This document shows, piece after piece, positions 23,329-35,247 of a stretch of 64,000 bases of DNA (the first letter of the stretch is position 1; each line of letters opens with the position of its first letter). The stretch comes from Clusia tigrina (lineage: Eukaryota; Arthropoda; Insecta; Diptera; Clusiidae): the NCBI GenBank assembly GCA_920105625.2, contig OV050031.1:6303501-6367500 (forward strand), written 5' to 3'. Position numbers and translations under genes: made by a program. The notes beneath the pieces were generated by a model, which had not been told where the DNA came from, searched no databases, and worked only from the letters and a program-made list of their open reading frames with translations.

Positions 23329-23739
23329 CATGATTGCATTTTCTCTGCTGTCCTCACTAATTCTAGGCATTCTCTCTGGGCCGTCGGACTGATCTTCCAA
23401 GAAAGACAGAGCGTCAAAGTACCATAATGACGATTTGGCACCATTGCCAGTATACCGAATTTTCCTCAATTCTTTTCTGTAGTTCGTTCGGAAGGAATTG
23501 ATTTTCTTTCTCACCATCTCTTTGTCTGCATTCGGTTCGACTTCCTGTAGTTTTTCAACCAACACTGCATACGCGCAGTCTTTTAATTGCCTGATGGTGT
23601 ATTCTTCACTTTTTATCCTCCATAATGCTGGCAGATTTTCGTAGAGTTCCAAGAACTCCAGCCAAAAAGCCCTACTTGCGGCACACATTCTCGTATTCTG
23701 TTGTTCCCAGTTCAAAAACTCACAGACAACTGAGCACAT
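23329..23739 (-). CDS. MADF-domain exon (array member 1, possible first coding exon)
   Basis: From the Met at 23739 the exon gives 137 codons to a consensus donor ATG|GTAAGTGTG, phase 0. The domain runs from ASRAFWLEFLELYENLPALW through EPNADKEMVRKKINSFRTNY to LWYFDALSFLEDQ. Unlike members 2 and 3 it lacks the acidic linker, and MCSVVCEFLNWEQQ precedes the MADF core, which fits a first coding exon. A second Met (start of MCAASRAFW) lies 17 codons in. It may splice to the 19.6-kb exon (intron 3.75 kb), to a later exon, or end its own gene. The start is uncertain; the domain is clear. Confidence 0.78.
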
Positions 23740-24807
23740 TCACCACCGCACGCAGCACAATATTATTGCGCAAGCACGAGAGAAACGAAACTCGCTCAAC
23801 ACAACCGAACACTCAATATATTGCCACAATGTTGTTATTGCTTCGTTCGCAACGCTTGTCGCATGTTGTTGGGGTCGCCGGGCGTTAGGCAAACGAATAT
23901 ATTGCAGTTGAACAATAGGCGCAGGTATCCTTGCATCAGTCATCAGTGACGCACGTGTACAATATTTATTAGGGATGATTTTCCACCACATAATCGCATG
24001 GACATGTATGCACATATTATATTCAGACGGAAATGCAAATTTTTGCGATTAAGTAAAATAAAAATCCATGTGGAAAATACAAAAATTCAGAGAAATGTTT
24101 ATAAAAACAAATTGAATCATTGCAAAAAATTCTCATTGATTTTAGGCGTTTTCCAAGAACGAATTCCCCTACCATAATTAACAGCATTGGTTTTGGGGCG
24201 AGGGGATTTTTAGCAATTAAACACCCTCGCGTTGCAACGCCACTAATTACACCCGCCGAAGGACAGTTCGTGCTTCATATTTTATATGAACTCTTTCCAC
24301 GGCTAACTGCATACATACACACATGCTCCCATGCATGTAATTGCAAATCCTGCTGCCACGTACAGGCAGAACTCATCGTTTTGGATGAACCTGTGTATGT
24401 GTGTGTGTGTGTTTGAATGCTACTATGGTTGCATTCGCCTCATAATGATACTAAAGAGAAACTGGTAAATGAAAGATGAGGAGAGACAGAATAAAATAAT
24501 GAAGTGGCTTCAATAATTTTTCAACATTTTGTGAAGATTTTAACAAATAACCTTCAATATCGAAGATTTACACAATATATTTAAATAACCTTCAATATCG
24601 CCCATATTAGACCCACTATATTTTACAGTTCAAGGAGGTTCGTGCTAATGAGATTAAACGTACAAATAGCACAAAATAAATGTAGGAAAAATCGAATGCA
24701 AGGCTAAATATATGTAGAATCCCCATTATTTATGTCGTATTTAGAAGATTATAATTCAACTAAAGGTGAATTTACCTTAAAGGTGAATTTCTGCCTTATG
24801 TTTCTAT
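23740..24807. other. Gene-free stretch, possible promoter side of the MADF gene
   Basis: If the 23.3-kb exon is first, its promoter lies here. No TATA box or initiator can be assigned with confidence. A short (TG)n run occurs at about 24395-24412, and AAAGGTGAATTT repeats near 24760-24790. Confidence 0.3.
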
Positions 24808-25037
24808 CAGAGACTACAGAGACACGACACTTAAACCATAGACCATAGAGACGGTACCTTAAACGTCAAATTTTCTGACGTTTAAAAAAAACTGTATTTG
24901 TTTATCATTAGTTGCCGATATGGATAGGTTTGTTTATCATTGGTTAACCAGAATTCTGAAGAAAATCAGCCACACTACTGAAGTTTTGCACATGTGTAAG
25001 TGTGCGCAAAACAAGAGTCATTTCTCTGTATTCTCTG
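24808..25037 (+). mobile_element. hAT-type MITE, family 2 copy 2
   Basis: Begins CAGAGACTACAGAGACACGA and ends ATTTCTCTGTATTCTCTG, with the same interior as 20229-20430. Its 5' end is doubled: a second terminal-like sequence (CATAGACCATAGAGACGGT) starts about 27 bp in. No 8-bp duplication is found at these borders, which may reflect the adjacent inverted copy. Confidence 0.75.
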
Positions 25038-25043
25038 CTTAAA

Positions 25044-25112
25044 CGTCTCACGTTTTGCGCACACTCACACATGCGCAAATCTGTAGTAGAGTGGCTGATT
25101 TTCTTCAGAACC
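25044..25112 (-). mobile_element. Inverted partial copy of hAT family 2 (fold-back arm)
   Basis: Reads as the reverse complement of about 24949-25018 (GTTTTGCGCACACTCACACA; GAGTGGCTGATTTTCTTCAG), so the pair forms a large hairpin with a loop of about 35 nt. Confidence 0.8.
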
Positions 25113-27618
25113 AATGGGTGCATTCTGGCAACCTATCGGTTGCCTATCGGATGGGAAACAGCGCACTTTGTTTGTGAATGGGCCGCTTCAAAAATTAGTC
25201 ACTTTATACGTAAACATCTGTTGTACAAACAGAATGAAGTTGAATTTCTTCCCTTGTGACTTATCAAACATAACCAAAGATCAATAACTGAGTTGTACAA
25301 AATTCAGAGGAAAGCAGAAATTCATATTATAAAAACTGCTAAACAAAATCACATTAACCACAAATCTCAAATTCTTATTGTTTGCATACATATTTGCTTT
25401 GATTATATTTTTCTACAAATTCAATTTTGACAGTTCACCAAGAAAATTTAACGCAAAAAAATGTGTTCTCACATTCACCTTTAAAATAATTTAACCTTCG
25501 TTAAACTGTACTTTTTCCGATCAGACATAATACGTTAACATGACGTAAAGGCGAGAGAGAGGCAAATATACTCATATATTCACATTACATGAGGCTTAAA
25601 AAGAATAAGCGCCATCTAATATCAACCTAGCGAAACATTGCACTCAAGAATGATTGAATAAGGATTGTGGCCATAGGTTATTTGTATGCAAAGACACTTC
25701 TTTGAATTTGCAAGGATGCATATTATCCATTTGGACTACTGAATAATTATTGTTATTCTTATTTACACAATTCTTCGACTTCAAAAATAAATAGAATTGC
25801 GTTGCATTATAACAACATACAAGTCTTTTAAGCGGTTTTACTTGTACCGACTTGGCAAAGAACCATTTTTATAGTTTGTGGACAGAATAATGCTTTTTTC
25901 CATATAAAAGTAGCAATGACAAAACTTTCATTGCCAGAGCTACCAACTTTCTTGGAAGAATAAATGTGGGTTTGTTGTCCTGACCAGCTACTAACTAGGG
26001 CGGCAAAGTGGACGCGGTTTAAATGATTTTTAAAATTGTACAATATTGTTTTTGATAAGGGCATTTTTTTTGGAGGTGGTATTCTAGTATTGAGATATTT
26101 TATTAGCAGGACTGAATTTTCACATTGAATTTATTTTAAGTCTCTTACCCTCTTATGTATAGTCAAAATATTTATAAAAAGAAATTTAATATGTATGTAG
26201 ATCAGTGTTGATCAAATTATTATATTATTTATTGTTAAGAAAATCTTCAATAATTAATTTTCATTGTATTTAAACAGATTCTTCGACTACAAAACGCAGC
26301 ACATTGCGTGAGGAAATGTCCATATGCAACCCATGTGACTTTTCTGTCTGGGTTCACAAACGTCCTAAGTGCCGTCAATGGTTAAATCAGTGCAGAAAAG
26401 AGCATGGAATATTTATTGTTGCCCACAGCGTTTTGATGATAGTAGTTGCAAAATCCAGTGCTCGATTTCGACTTATCTAGACAAATTTTTCGCTGCTTTG
26501 AATTCAATGAATATTTTTATTAATTCAATTGGGAATGGATAAAAAAAAATGCAAAAAGTGATTTTATTCTTATTATTTATAAATTTTTTTTTATAGTTTT
26601 CAATCTTAATGAATAAAAAAATGGCATCTCTAACCAAATAATAAGTCAAAAAATGCAGAGAAATGGCAACCCTAGATACAATTCAATAAACGCCACCAAT
26701 CATTGTGTAAATGAAAGCTGTATGTTTACAACAACAACAACAGCAAACTGCCACTGTCAATAAGTAAGCGATAGTCCTACTAATTTTTAAATAAAACAAA
26801 AAAAACTAAACATTTATATGCGATTAAGCAATGTCTTTTCGTGCGTTCAGTGGAAAAAGTTTAATATAAAGCGCATTGTTTAAATACATATGTTTTAGAA
26901 TCCATCAATACCACAGAGGCTAGAGACAAGAAAGTTTAAAAGTAACATTTGTATCTCAGCAGAGTTCTTTAATATTTGCCTCCGACGCCACTTTGGGATA
27001 GCTGCGTCACAGAGTATATAGAAATTTTTGATATGAGACTAATCCCATCACTAGTTTCAACGCCTTGTATCCAACCAACTGCTTAATAACAATTTACTAT
27101 CTACGGATTGGCTTCACATATCGGATTTGACTATCAAAAAACGTTTAAAATTATAAATCATTAAACAAAAAAACTAGCGATTTTATATTTCTCTTCTAAC
27201 TTACTATTCTTCCATTAAGTAAGAAATTTCATGACTATATTTAATGGCTTTGGGGATGACTATAAAAATTTCGCTCCTTCAAATATTAACAAAATTCGTT
27301 TTCTATTGAATTACTTTTGCCGTTGTTTTAAAGTTTCAGCTCCATCTATGCATAAAATCGTGGTACTAAACTTTGATTTCGCTTCACTGTTTAGCAGCAT
27401 CGCCTCAGTGAATTCGCCGTAGCCGAGCTGAAGACCGAAATCATATGTTCTGTTTCTACGAATTGGATATGTAGATGGCGCATCTTGCCTCCACTGAACA
27501 CTTCCCAACAGTTTTCAAAGTGACAGGTATTGATCAGCTGATTTGTTGTGGAAGCGTGCCGGCGCAATTATTACAGTTTATACATTTTTGAAAAGATATT
27601 TTTATACAAAAACCTAAG
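25113..27618. other. Gene-free stretch upstream of mtSSB
   Basis: AT-rich intergenic DNA. A stop-free frame of about 70 codons follows an AG at 26278 (reads DSSTTKRSTLREEMS...) but has no recognised domain. The mtSSB promoter should lie in the last few hundred bases; no motif assigned. Confidence 0.35.
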
Positions 27619-28253
27619 ATGCTGATGCAACAAACGAAGCGTTTTGTAAGTAACACATACATCATGATAATATACTTGCAGAAATATATAAAATCATAAT
27701 TTTTACGAATAGTTAACGCCCTTGATAAGAACCTCGATGCGTTGCAGCGCGTCTACTAAAGCTAATCCCAGATCCAGTGAGGCGCCAAGCAAAATGGAGA
27801 AAAGTATTTCTGCTAATTTGGTTAAAATAACCTTCAGTTGAAATGTATTTCATGCTTTTTTTAGCCATAAACACAGTGACAGTATTGGGGCGTGTTGGTG
27901 CCGATCCACAACTGCGCGGGTCTGCCGAGCATCCAGTTGTAACTTTCTCACTGGCCACACATACCAATTACAAGTGCGTGCAAGCTGCTGGCATATGGAA
28001 TGTACTTGTATTGCTAAACAGTTTTATATTTTCCAGATATGAAAATGGTGACTGGGCACAGCGTACAGATTGGCATCGCGTGGTCGTTTTCAGACCCAAT
28101 TTACGCGAGACCGTTATGGAGTACCTGAAGAAGGGACAACGCACCATGGTGCAGGGTAAAATTACGTACGGAGAAATCACAGACCAACAGGGCAACCAAA
28201 AGCCCAGCACCAGTATCATAGCCGACGACGTCATCTTTTTCCGGGAGTCATGA
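27619..28253 (+). CDS. mtSSB: Mitochondrial single-stranded DNA-binding protein (mtSSB)
   Basis: Binds single-stranded mtDNA as a tetramer at the replication fork, in the mitochondrial matrix. Joined exons 27619-27645, 27713-27803, 27865-27973 and 28037-28253 give 147 residues, all with GT-AG introns of 67, 61 and 63 nt. Residues 1 to about 38 (MLMQQTKRFLTPLIRTSMRC and on) are basic and almost free of acid, as for a mitochondrial targeting peptide. The OB fold follows: NTVTVLGRVGADPQLRG, HPVVTFSLATHTNYKYENGD, RTDWHRVVVF, GQRTMVQGKITYGEI and IIADDVIFFRES at the C-terminus. Spliced this way it matches the length and order of insect mtSSB. The first ATG is chosen because it joins in frame through all exons; the ATG two codons later is possible. 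Intron 3 has no stop and keeps frame (see findings). The stop lies 260 bp from the stop of the convergent Nup62-like gene. Confidence 0.96.
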
Positions 28254-28513
28254 TTTCATATACAGTTGTACAAACGTAATTTTAAGCACAAAGTGTAAAT
28301 CGTCATAAGAAACTTTCAAAAACAAAATTTATATTTTAATATACAACTAAACGAAAATTTGGATCTAAACGATTATGAATTAATTATGTGCATATGTCAG
28401 CAACAGGTCGCATTGGGTCGTCTTAACAGTGGGAGGAGGAGGGGCCATCTTTGGGATTATAACACAGATTCAATTTGTCTGAAAATTTTGAGTAGTTTAT
28501 ATAATGATGTTCT

Positions 28514-29278
28514 TCAAAAATCATGCTTGTCATTTTTACTTTTAGTTTGCATCAAAGACTTGTCCACTTGGATAATCTTGGCGGCCAAATTGTCGAGATT
28601 GACATCGACCATCTTCAATGTACGTACATGTAGGTCTAGGATCTGCATAATCTGAAAAGCAAAAGTGGTTGAACAAAAAGAGACGAGAATAACGAAACTC
28701 TACAATAATAGTGACTAACCACATCGTAAGGATTTTCCTGCAACTGTAAATGATGCTTGTGCTCCCAAAATTCTTCCATTAACGATTTTATGTACACGAC
28801 TGCATTGTCGGTGGTCTCAAACATATTCAACATCTTCTCGTGTTCACTTTGGCCGCAGTGGGCAGCACACCATGGTGATGTATTGGGCACACGCACTGTT
28901 GCACACACTTCCAATCTACTTACGTTCCTCTCCACCTGCTGCAGATCCTCATCGTTCTGCTTCACATTCATCTCCACTGTTGACAGATATTTGGCCACTC
29001 TGTTCAGTTGACCATCAATTTCTGTTAGCTGTGGAAGAATCGTTTGGGTTTCAACTAAACGATCGAAATAATGGCAGCGTTTCGCTTACGTTTCGCTCGT
29101 TTTCCATCACTTGCCGCTGTTGCTCCTGGGCAAAAGCGCACTTCGTTTCGAACTCTTCACTGACCTGATCTGTTTCATTTAATAACGAATCCGCTAATTC
29201 TTCTAAATCGCGCAGCAATAATGCAACAGCGTCCGGATGGTTCTCATTGTTTGAAATTACTCCGCAGAATTTTGACAT
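28514..29278 (-). CDS. Nup62-like coiled-coil protein (Nsp1/Nup62 C-terminal type)
   Basis: Exon 1 is 29278-29090 (63 codons, MSKFCGVISNNENHPDAVAL start). Exon 2 is 29028-28924 (LTEIDGQLNRVAKYLSTVEM...VERN). A middle part ends at 28720 (EHEKMLNMFETTDNAVVYIK...ENPYDV). The last exon is 28651-28514 (IMQILDLHVRTLKMVDVNLD...KHDF, TGA). The heptad-rich helices and the block NPYDV-IMQILDLHVRTLKMVD match the ending of Nup62 (P..qI.kILn.H..sL..iD), the coiled coil that assembles the central nuclear pore channel. No FG-repeat region precedes it, so this is either a short paralogue or lacks an upstream part. Exon 2 ends in a strong donor (AAC|GTAAGTAG), but no good in-phase acceptor is seen before EHEKM. 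The frame is open across the gap (211 aa if unspliced). The exon 2/3 junction is unresolved. Confidence 0.65.
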
Positions 29279-29690
29279 TTTCGTAAATTTTGTAAAATTT
29301 TTTTAAATTAAAATTAGCTTTTTTTATTCTTTTTCCTATTTTACTCTTTTTCCTATTTTACAAAATATTTTTTAGTTTCAAATAATTTTTAATTGCAAAA
29401 GAAAAGTGTTCAATTGAATGCAAAGTTGTTGTATTTTAAGGTATATTTGATTTTAAAGGGTTTTTAAGGACTTGTTATTGGTGTATTTGTACCCTTCACC
29501 CTTAAAAAAGGAAAATGACATATTAAGCCTGAACGGTTGTGCTGCTTTTCAGCTGTTGGAAGGAGGCGTGGTAGGTGTGGACATATGTATATACTATATA
29601 CAAGTAATCGCAATCACTTTCTGAGTAATTTTGATTTTGTCCTTCAGACCCTCTGTCCGTCTGTGGCCAACTTGTGTCCACACCCTTAAA
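29279..29690. other. 5' flank of the Nup62-like gene
   Basis: AT-rich, with no motif assigned. Divergent repeat sequence begins at about 29.65 kb. Confidence 0.35.
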
Positions 29691-30560
29691 GATATCTTAA
29701 TGAAACTTTGCAAAGTATAGCCTTGACCATAAGATAGAACCAGATAGCTACATGGTCCCATTTGGACAAAAACTACGCCTACCTCCCATATATACAACTG
29801 TAGGCTCCTATATTAAAATGACTAAATTCGGTCTAATTGATAATATAGTGAAGCAATTTGGTAGTTATGTATGAGAATGTGGGCAGTGTAATTGTGGGCG
29901 GTCTGTCACGCCCACAATTAACTTAAACTTAAGATTTGTAAGAGAATTTTATGCGTAGTAGCAAGTGATCATCTTCAAGAAATCGGATTGATCCGATCAA
30001 GGGCACGTCCTCTTTCCATATAAGAAACTTTTGAGGCCAATATTAATCTAGCTATGCTCCTGTTGGTGATATATGAATTTAGCAGTATTGCACATTGGGT
30101 CCATACTAGTGGATGGGGTAAATTTTGGTACCATACTATTACCCTCACCCCCACAGTTGAACGGCAATCATTACTAGGCCCTCTACAAGATTTAGCAACG
30201 AAATTTACACGAGGGTTTTGAGCATTAGCACAAAAATGGACCAGTTATTTTCTCAGCCACGCCCACTATTGACACATTTTTATAACTTACAAAATACCAT
30301 ATATACACTATACAAAATTTGTGGACCAAGTTTTATGTGAGTAAGTAGTATATTGACGCTAGAAAGCCATACAAAAGAAATGGGGTCCATCAGATAAGGG
30401 CCAGGCCTCTCTCACTTATAATAAAGTCTGGATACTCCACAGAAAATTACCCTAGATATGCTCCCAATGATGATATATGAATAAAATTTTATTGGTAGTA
30501 ATGTACATTGGCTTTATACTAGTGTAGTCCTAAAAAATGGGAGTTATACAACTACTACCA
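29690..30560. repeat. Two direct copies of a unit of about 400 bp, unclassified dispersed repeat
   Basis: Blocks in the first copy (GATCATCTTCAAGAAATCGG ... ATCTAGCTATGCTCCTGTTG ... TTGGGTCCATACTAGTG, 29965-30110) reappear in order in the second (30340-30525: AGATATGCTCCCAATGATGA ... GGCTTTATACTAGTG). Both carry CCACGCCCAC-type motifs. No coding capacity seen. Probably an old transposon; the class cannot be told by eye. Confidence 0.6.
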
Positions 30561-32075
30561 TGCTCACAGGTCACTCATATTCCTTACAAAGCTTCTATAA
30601 AAGACTCATCGACAAACTCGTTTAACTCGCAAGCACATGCAAGTGTAAAGGCGTCGGTCTAACCCGACTTCAGTTCTCTTTACTGGCTTAGACGTTTATC
30701 AAACTTTAGATGAGGTGCTAGGAAGTAGGGTGCCAGCTCCATGAAAAGTCGGGATGATGTAAGATCAGTTTAGTCCACATACGTTTCTTTAATTTACAGA
30801 TAAATGACAGATAGATCAACTTGATGGTGACTCTATTTTTGAATAACTCCAAACATAACAATAATCCTAGTTTTATAAGGGTATATCTAATAATTCTTGG
30901 TCACTTCATTCATGCCTTTATTATGAATAGTTATTTCTTCCCTGTGTTAGGAATATTGATCTCCATTTTATTTTGCAATTATAAAATTATATTCAAATGT
31001 TTTTCCGTTGAAACTCGTCGATTCTAAAGCTGAGTAATTGATTAATAAATTCGCTACAACATTCAAATAAATGTAATAATTAAACAACGCCATTGAATTG
31101 TTACATATTTCAGCACTGGGCTCGCAGAAACGGTAGCAGGGATCACCATCGAAAGGTTACTCAATAGTTACCAAGTACTTGAACCACATCGCAAAAAATG
31201 TTTAGCAAAGTCAGAATCATTTGGAATGAACGTGGTGGGTATGTGAACAAAATGCTGAGCGGGTACGTAGGACAAAATGGTGTACGAGCCAGCAAACGGG
31301 TTTGTGTACTTGATAATGGCTACAATTGAGATGAAATCAGAATGCAATTTTATCATTTCCATACGCAAGCAGTATTTTAATTTTACAACGATAGGGTTCG
31401 ACATAATTTAATTATTCAGGGTGGGTACCATGCCTACTTTAATGTGTAATATATATTGAAAATATTGATATTAAATGATATATTTGAATTTATTTTTGAT
31501 TGCGAAATAAATGTATACAAATATAAATATTTTTAAATGTTTTTTCTTCGGTAAAAATAGGATTAGAATAGGATCGAAGCCAATCGTCCGTTATTTGTTT
31601 CCGATTCAGCTTTATATTGAAATAGATAATTTATTATATATAACATATTACATATATCGAATTGAATAGTATAATCCATTGCATCCATTGTCTCTGCGAT
31701 GATTTTATTTTCGGTGAAATTAAATTAAATTAAAAAATATTTTAGAAGAAATTAAATTGTATTTTTATTTAAAAAAGGTCTTATTATTATTATATTAGTT
31801 ATTATTATTATATTATATTATTATATCTTATTATATTATATTAGTTGTTATTCAGAGGTAAAATTCGTTAAAAAACCTAATAGTTAAATTTCATCCGGAG
31901 GTCCGAAATCGCTTAACAATATCTAAATTTGATATTCTAAAACATATATCAACGATATTAATACATTAAAGATTATCCAGGAAACTAATTTTTTCCGGCC
32001 ACAGGAAAAAGTGAAATATACAATTGATTTTTTATCTATAATTTATTTGGAATATATACTATATTAGATCTTTTT
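30561..32075. other. Gene-free stretch
   Basis: Very AT-rich, with ATT/TTA runs near 31780-31850. No feature supported. Confidence 0.4.
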
Positions 32076-32077
32076 AG

Positions 32078-32215
32078 CCGGCCTCCTTGGGTCAAATGAT
32101 AAGCAAGCTAATCTTGGAGTCATGGGTTCGAATTCCGCCCAGGCATGGTCTGGAAATGTTTTTCTACATATTTTTCTTCCAAGCCTTTGTAAATATAATT
32201 AATTATATTGTAAGA
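32078..32215 (+). mobile_element. tRNA-derived SINE, truncated copy
   Basis: The head GGCCTCCTTGGGTCAAATGA contains an A-box-like part, and ATGGGTTCGAATTCCGCCCA contains a near-perfect B box (GGTTCGAATTC). The body follows (GGCATGGTCTGGAAATG) but the central part is deleted before AATTAATTATATTG. Confidence 0.8.
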
Positions 32216-34635
32216 TATAAGAAACACATAAAAATATTATATAAATATTAAAGTTAATGATTTTTTCCCTTCACAGATAAAAGTAAAATAAACATTGGAA
32301 TTTCCTTTATAATTTATCTAGAATATATTCTTGTATTAGAGTTATTTATCAACTGAATCATTAGTCTCTATTTTCTTAGAAAGGCAATGAAAGAAAAATC
32401 GCATTAAAGCACAGAAAAGTATCTGTTAAACTGAACAACTAATTGTCTCTCAGTCATGTTTCCATTGCAATTATATTCCTGAAACCATTAGTCAGATCCT
32501 GCTACAACAGAAGCTCACTTCCTCTATCTCCGAATCTCATACATCACTTGACTCAGTGCTGAAGCTCCTACCAGCATGTAGTGAATCATGCAGTGAAGCC
32601 GGAGCGAACTGAAAATGCATCAATCCATGCGCTTCCTTGACTCATAAATTGAACTACTCGGACATCTGCACAGACACCGACGCTGCTCAGGTGGAACGTG
32701 GAAACACAATGCTTCTGTCGAGATGACTTCACATTAATCTTGACTTGAGCTGTTATAATATTTCAAGCTGCCGCACAATTTCATGGTGTCTCCGCGAGCA
32801 TCTCGGTTGGCATTTCCAATACGATTACGTATACGCATGGGCAGCCCGGTCCGGGAGCTTTGCCAGTCGAGTAAGTGATGAATTTTGATGTGTTTAGTAA
32901 GTTGGAGAAAGAAAAATGTAATAAAACTGGTTTAATTTTAGCGTCGATTGACGAGTGGCAGACGTGAATAAATTTCCAAGGTCTTTAACATTGCAAATTA
33001 ATTAAATGATACAAGTACAAAAATAAATTGAAACTGGTGCTTATGAACTAAATACAACGACGCTTTAAATACTTTATTTTCCAGCGTTGTGTAGGGTATT
33101 CACATATTCTCGGCGCCTTACTCGTTAACCGCCAATTTCCCCCAACGCTTCCAGTGAATCGAGTGACATAAAGCAGAAACGTCAACAGACACAACTCACG
33201 ATGTTGTTTCTGTTCTGTCGCCAAACTCTAATTTTCGTTCGTTAAGTTTTGTAGTTTCTGTTGCAAATGTACTGGATTCTGTTTCTATTGCCATTTCTGC
33301 TTTATGTCACTATGCACCTTTAGTAAGCTGATAAGGGAAAATATGTATTTTCCTTACACATAATTTTGAAGCCTGTTTTCGCTGTACACTTTCCGCTGCT
33401 TAGTCCGACTACTGCCCCAGTGCGAAATTAAACAAAGGAAATGATCACAGTGTTTCGAATTCATACAATGAGTGGTAAAAAATTGATGGAGTTGTGGGAA
33501 AGGTGTTCGCTGATATCATATCTACGATCACAAGGGCAAAAAAGGGGCAATTGTCCGGAAATGCAGAGGGGATAAACGAAATAATGAGCCCCCTTAAACT
33601 ACTCTCCAGACAAACAGAAAAAAAAACTATCGAAAAAACAGTAAAATAATTGTCGGAGTTATCAAGAACTGGCTATTGTATTCTGTCCATTCAGACAACT
33701 ACGCTAACTGCAGGTGGTGAACCCACTGATCAAAGCCTGTGCGTGTACTGTCTCAGTCCACCACACTCTAAACTACTGTGTCTCATTATTACCCCTCATC
33801 TCTTTCGTTAAGTTGCTCTCTCTTTTTATTACATTTAAGTGGTGTCATAGTACATTACTTTTTTGGTGGACAGGCTTAAGTTAATGAAATTTAATTAGTT
33901 TTTAAATATAATTTATCAGCAGGTTCAGCATTCGACCCTTGATTATAAATAAATAGACGCAAATGATTTTTTTGGTCAAAACTGAAAATTCATTTGATTT
34001 TTCTTGCTTTGATTTTGGTATAAAAGTAAAATAATCTTTAATTCATCTTTTACTCAGTTTTTTACAAAACATTTGAATATTTTCATTGAATTCGTTTAAG
34101 TTGGAGTGCGCCCTGTAAAATGTTGTCTTATTTGTTAAAATTTGTAAAGACGAAATTGGATTTTCGTCAATTTTTGCAGTTAAAATTTTCAGCTGAGACA
34201 AAAGCAACTGACGCAGCGTAAATGCTTCCAGACGGCGCGCTGCTTGCTTAGCAGCAGCAGCAAAAACAAAATGAATGATTGCAAAAAGCTTCAAACACAC
34301 ACACTTTGCCACATCCATGCTCACTTGCCTCTATGAAAAAAGCAAAGCAAACCCGAAAATGAACTGACTGCGACTGCTGGCATGATCGCTGGCGTTGGCT
34401 GCATACGAACAGCCAGCCACAGAGCACATGCACACAGCCAGGCAAGGGGGCACGGCTCGGCGCTCACTAACAATTTCCAATGCGGCCGCAGACCAACTCC
34501 AGCGGAAGCCTGTCAGAGCGCGCAGCTTTAGTACAAATGTTGGCGCGTTTGCGAGCGCTTGGGTCGCCTCACAAGTAGAAAACTTTGCGATAGCCGTGCT
34601 TGTCGCTCCTAGAAGGGGCAACAAGCCACAAGCAT

Positions 34636-34671
<36 letters not shown>

Positions 34672-35204
34672 TCAGTTAAGCAACCGGCCCAGACGCATAC
34701 GCTCACGCAGACTCAGTCGCTTCTACAGCCAGACGCAGTCACACCGCAGCGAGTGTCTTACACGCGCGTTGGTAGTACAAAGTTTCGCGTGTTCTTTTTT
34801 TTCTGTGTCAGTTTTGTAGTTTCTTTTTTATTGGAAAAAAAAAATTAAAAATAGAAAGAAAAAAACATTTTGTCAATTTATCTTAAGTTTTGCTACTAAA
34901 ACTGGTTGCTCCGTAATCATCTGCTGGCAGCGACAAAGTGCCAAATTGTTAGTGACTTTGCTGCATGCTTCTTCATTTAACACACCCTCCCGAAAATGTT
35001 AACTGCGAAGACACGCTGAAGAGAGGAGACGAGAGTGCCAGACCCGCAATTTCATATCTGTACTTAGCGCGTGTCTGCCAAACCCTCTAATCTGCTCCAG
35101 ACTTACATAAACGCATAAGGAATTGTGTCATTTTTATAGTGAGATAGATTATAATTACAACTATACAACCAGATCGGCAAGAACAACAATAACATCAACC
35201 AAAA
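32216..35204. other. Upstream region of the SLC22 gene
   Basis: No protein domain found. A CAGC/CAGT tetranucleotide run lies at about 34633-34676. The last kilobase is the likely promoter and 5' UTR. A pyrimidine-rich stretch ending CTGCTCCAG at about 35100 could be a 3' splice site of a 5' UTR intron (weak). Confidence 0.35.
34633..34676. repeat. (CAGC)n tetranucleotide repeat
   Basis: About ten tandem CAGC units, turning to CAGT at the end. Confidence 0.95.
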
Positions 35205-35247
35205 ATGGCTGTGGATTATGTGCTGGAAGACCTGATGGGCAAATTGG
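35205..35247 (+). CDS. SLC22 gene exon 1 (14 codons plus 1 nt)
   Basis: Encodes MAVDYVLEDLMGKL and the first base of a Gly codon, then the donor G|GTGAGTTCG. The phase-1 junction matches the acceptor TTTGCAG|GC at 57347 and restores GEFGRYQ, the usual N-terminal motif of this transporter family (LGEFGRYQ). Confidence 0.88.

Noticed and set aside
26279..26482. Stop-free frame after an AG (DSSTTKRSTLREEMS...) that could be an exon
   Set aside because: No family recognised, no matching upstream donor or ATG exon, and no downstream continuation; too weak to call.
27843..28253. Single-exon reading of mtSSB as one 136-codon frame
   Set aside because: It inserts 21 hydrophobic residues between THTNYK and YENGD and loses the targeting peptide; the four-exon model has clean GT-AG sites and the expected length.
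32100..32160. GGTTCGAATTC block suggesting a tRNA gene (also at 37.4, 52.56 and 53.3 kb)
   Set aside because: The heads do not fold into a full cloverleaf and are followed by a shared SINE body and tail; they are retroposons.
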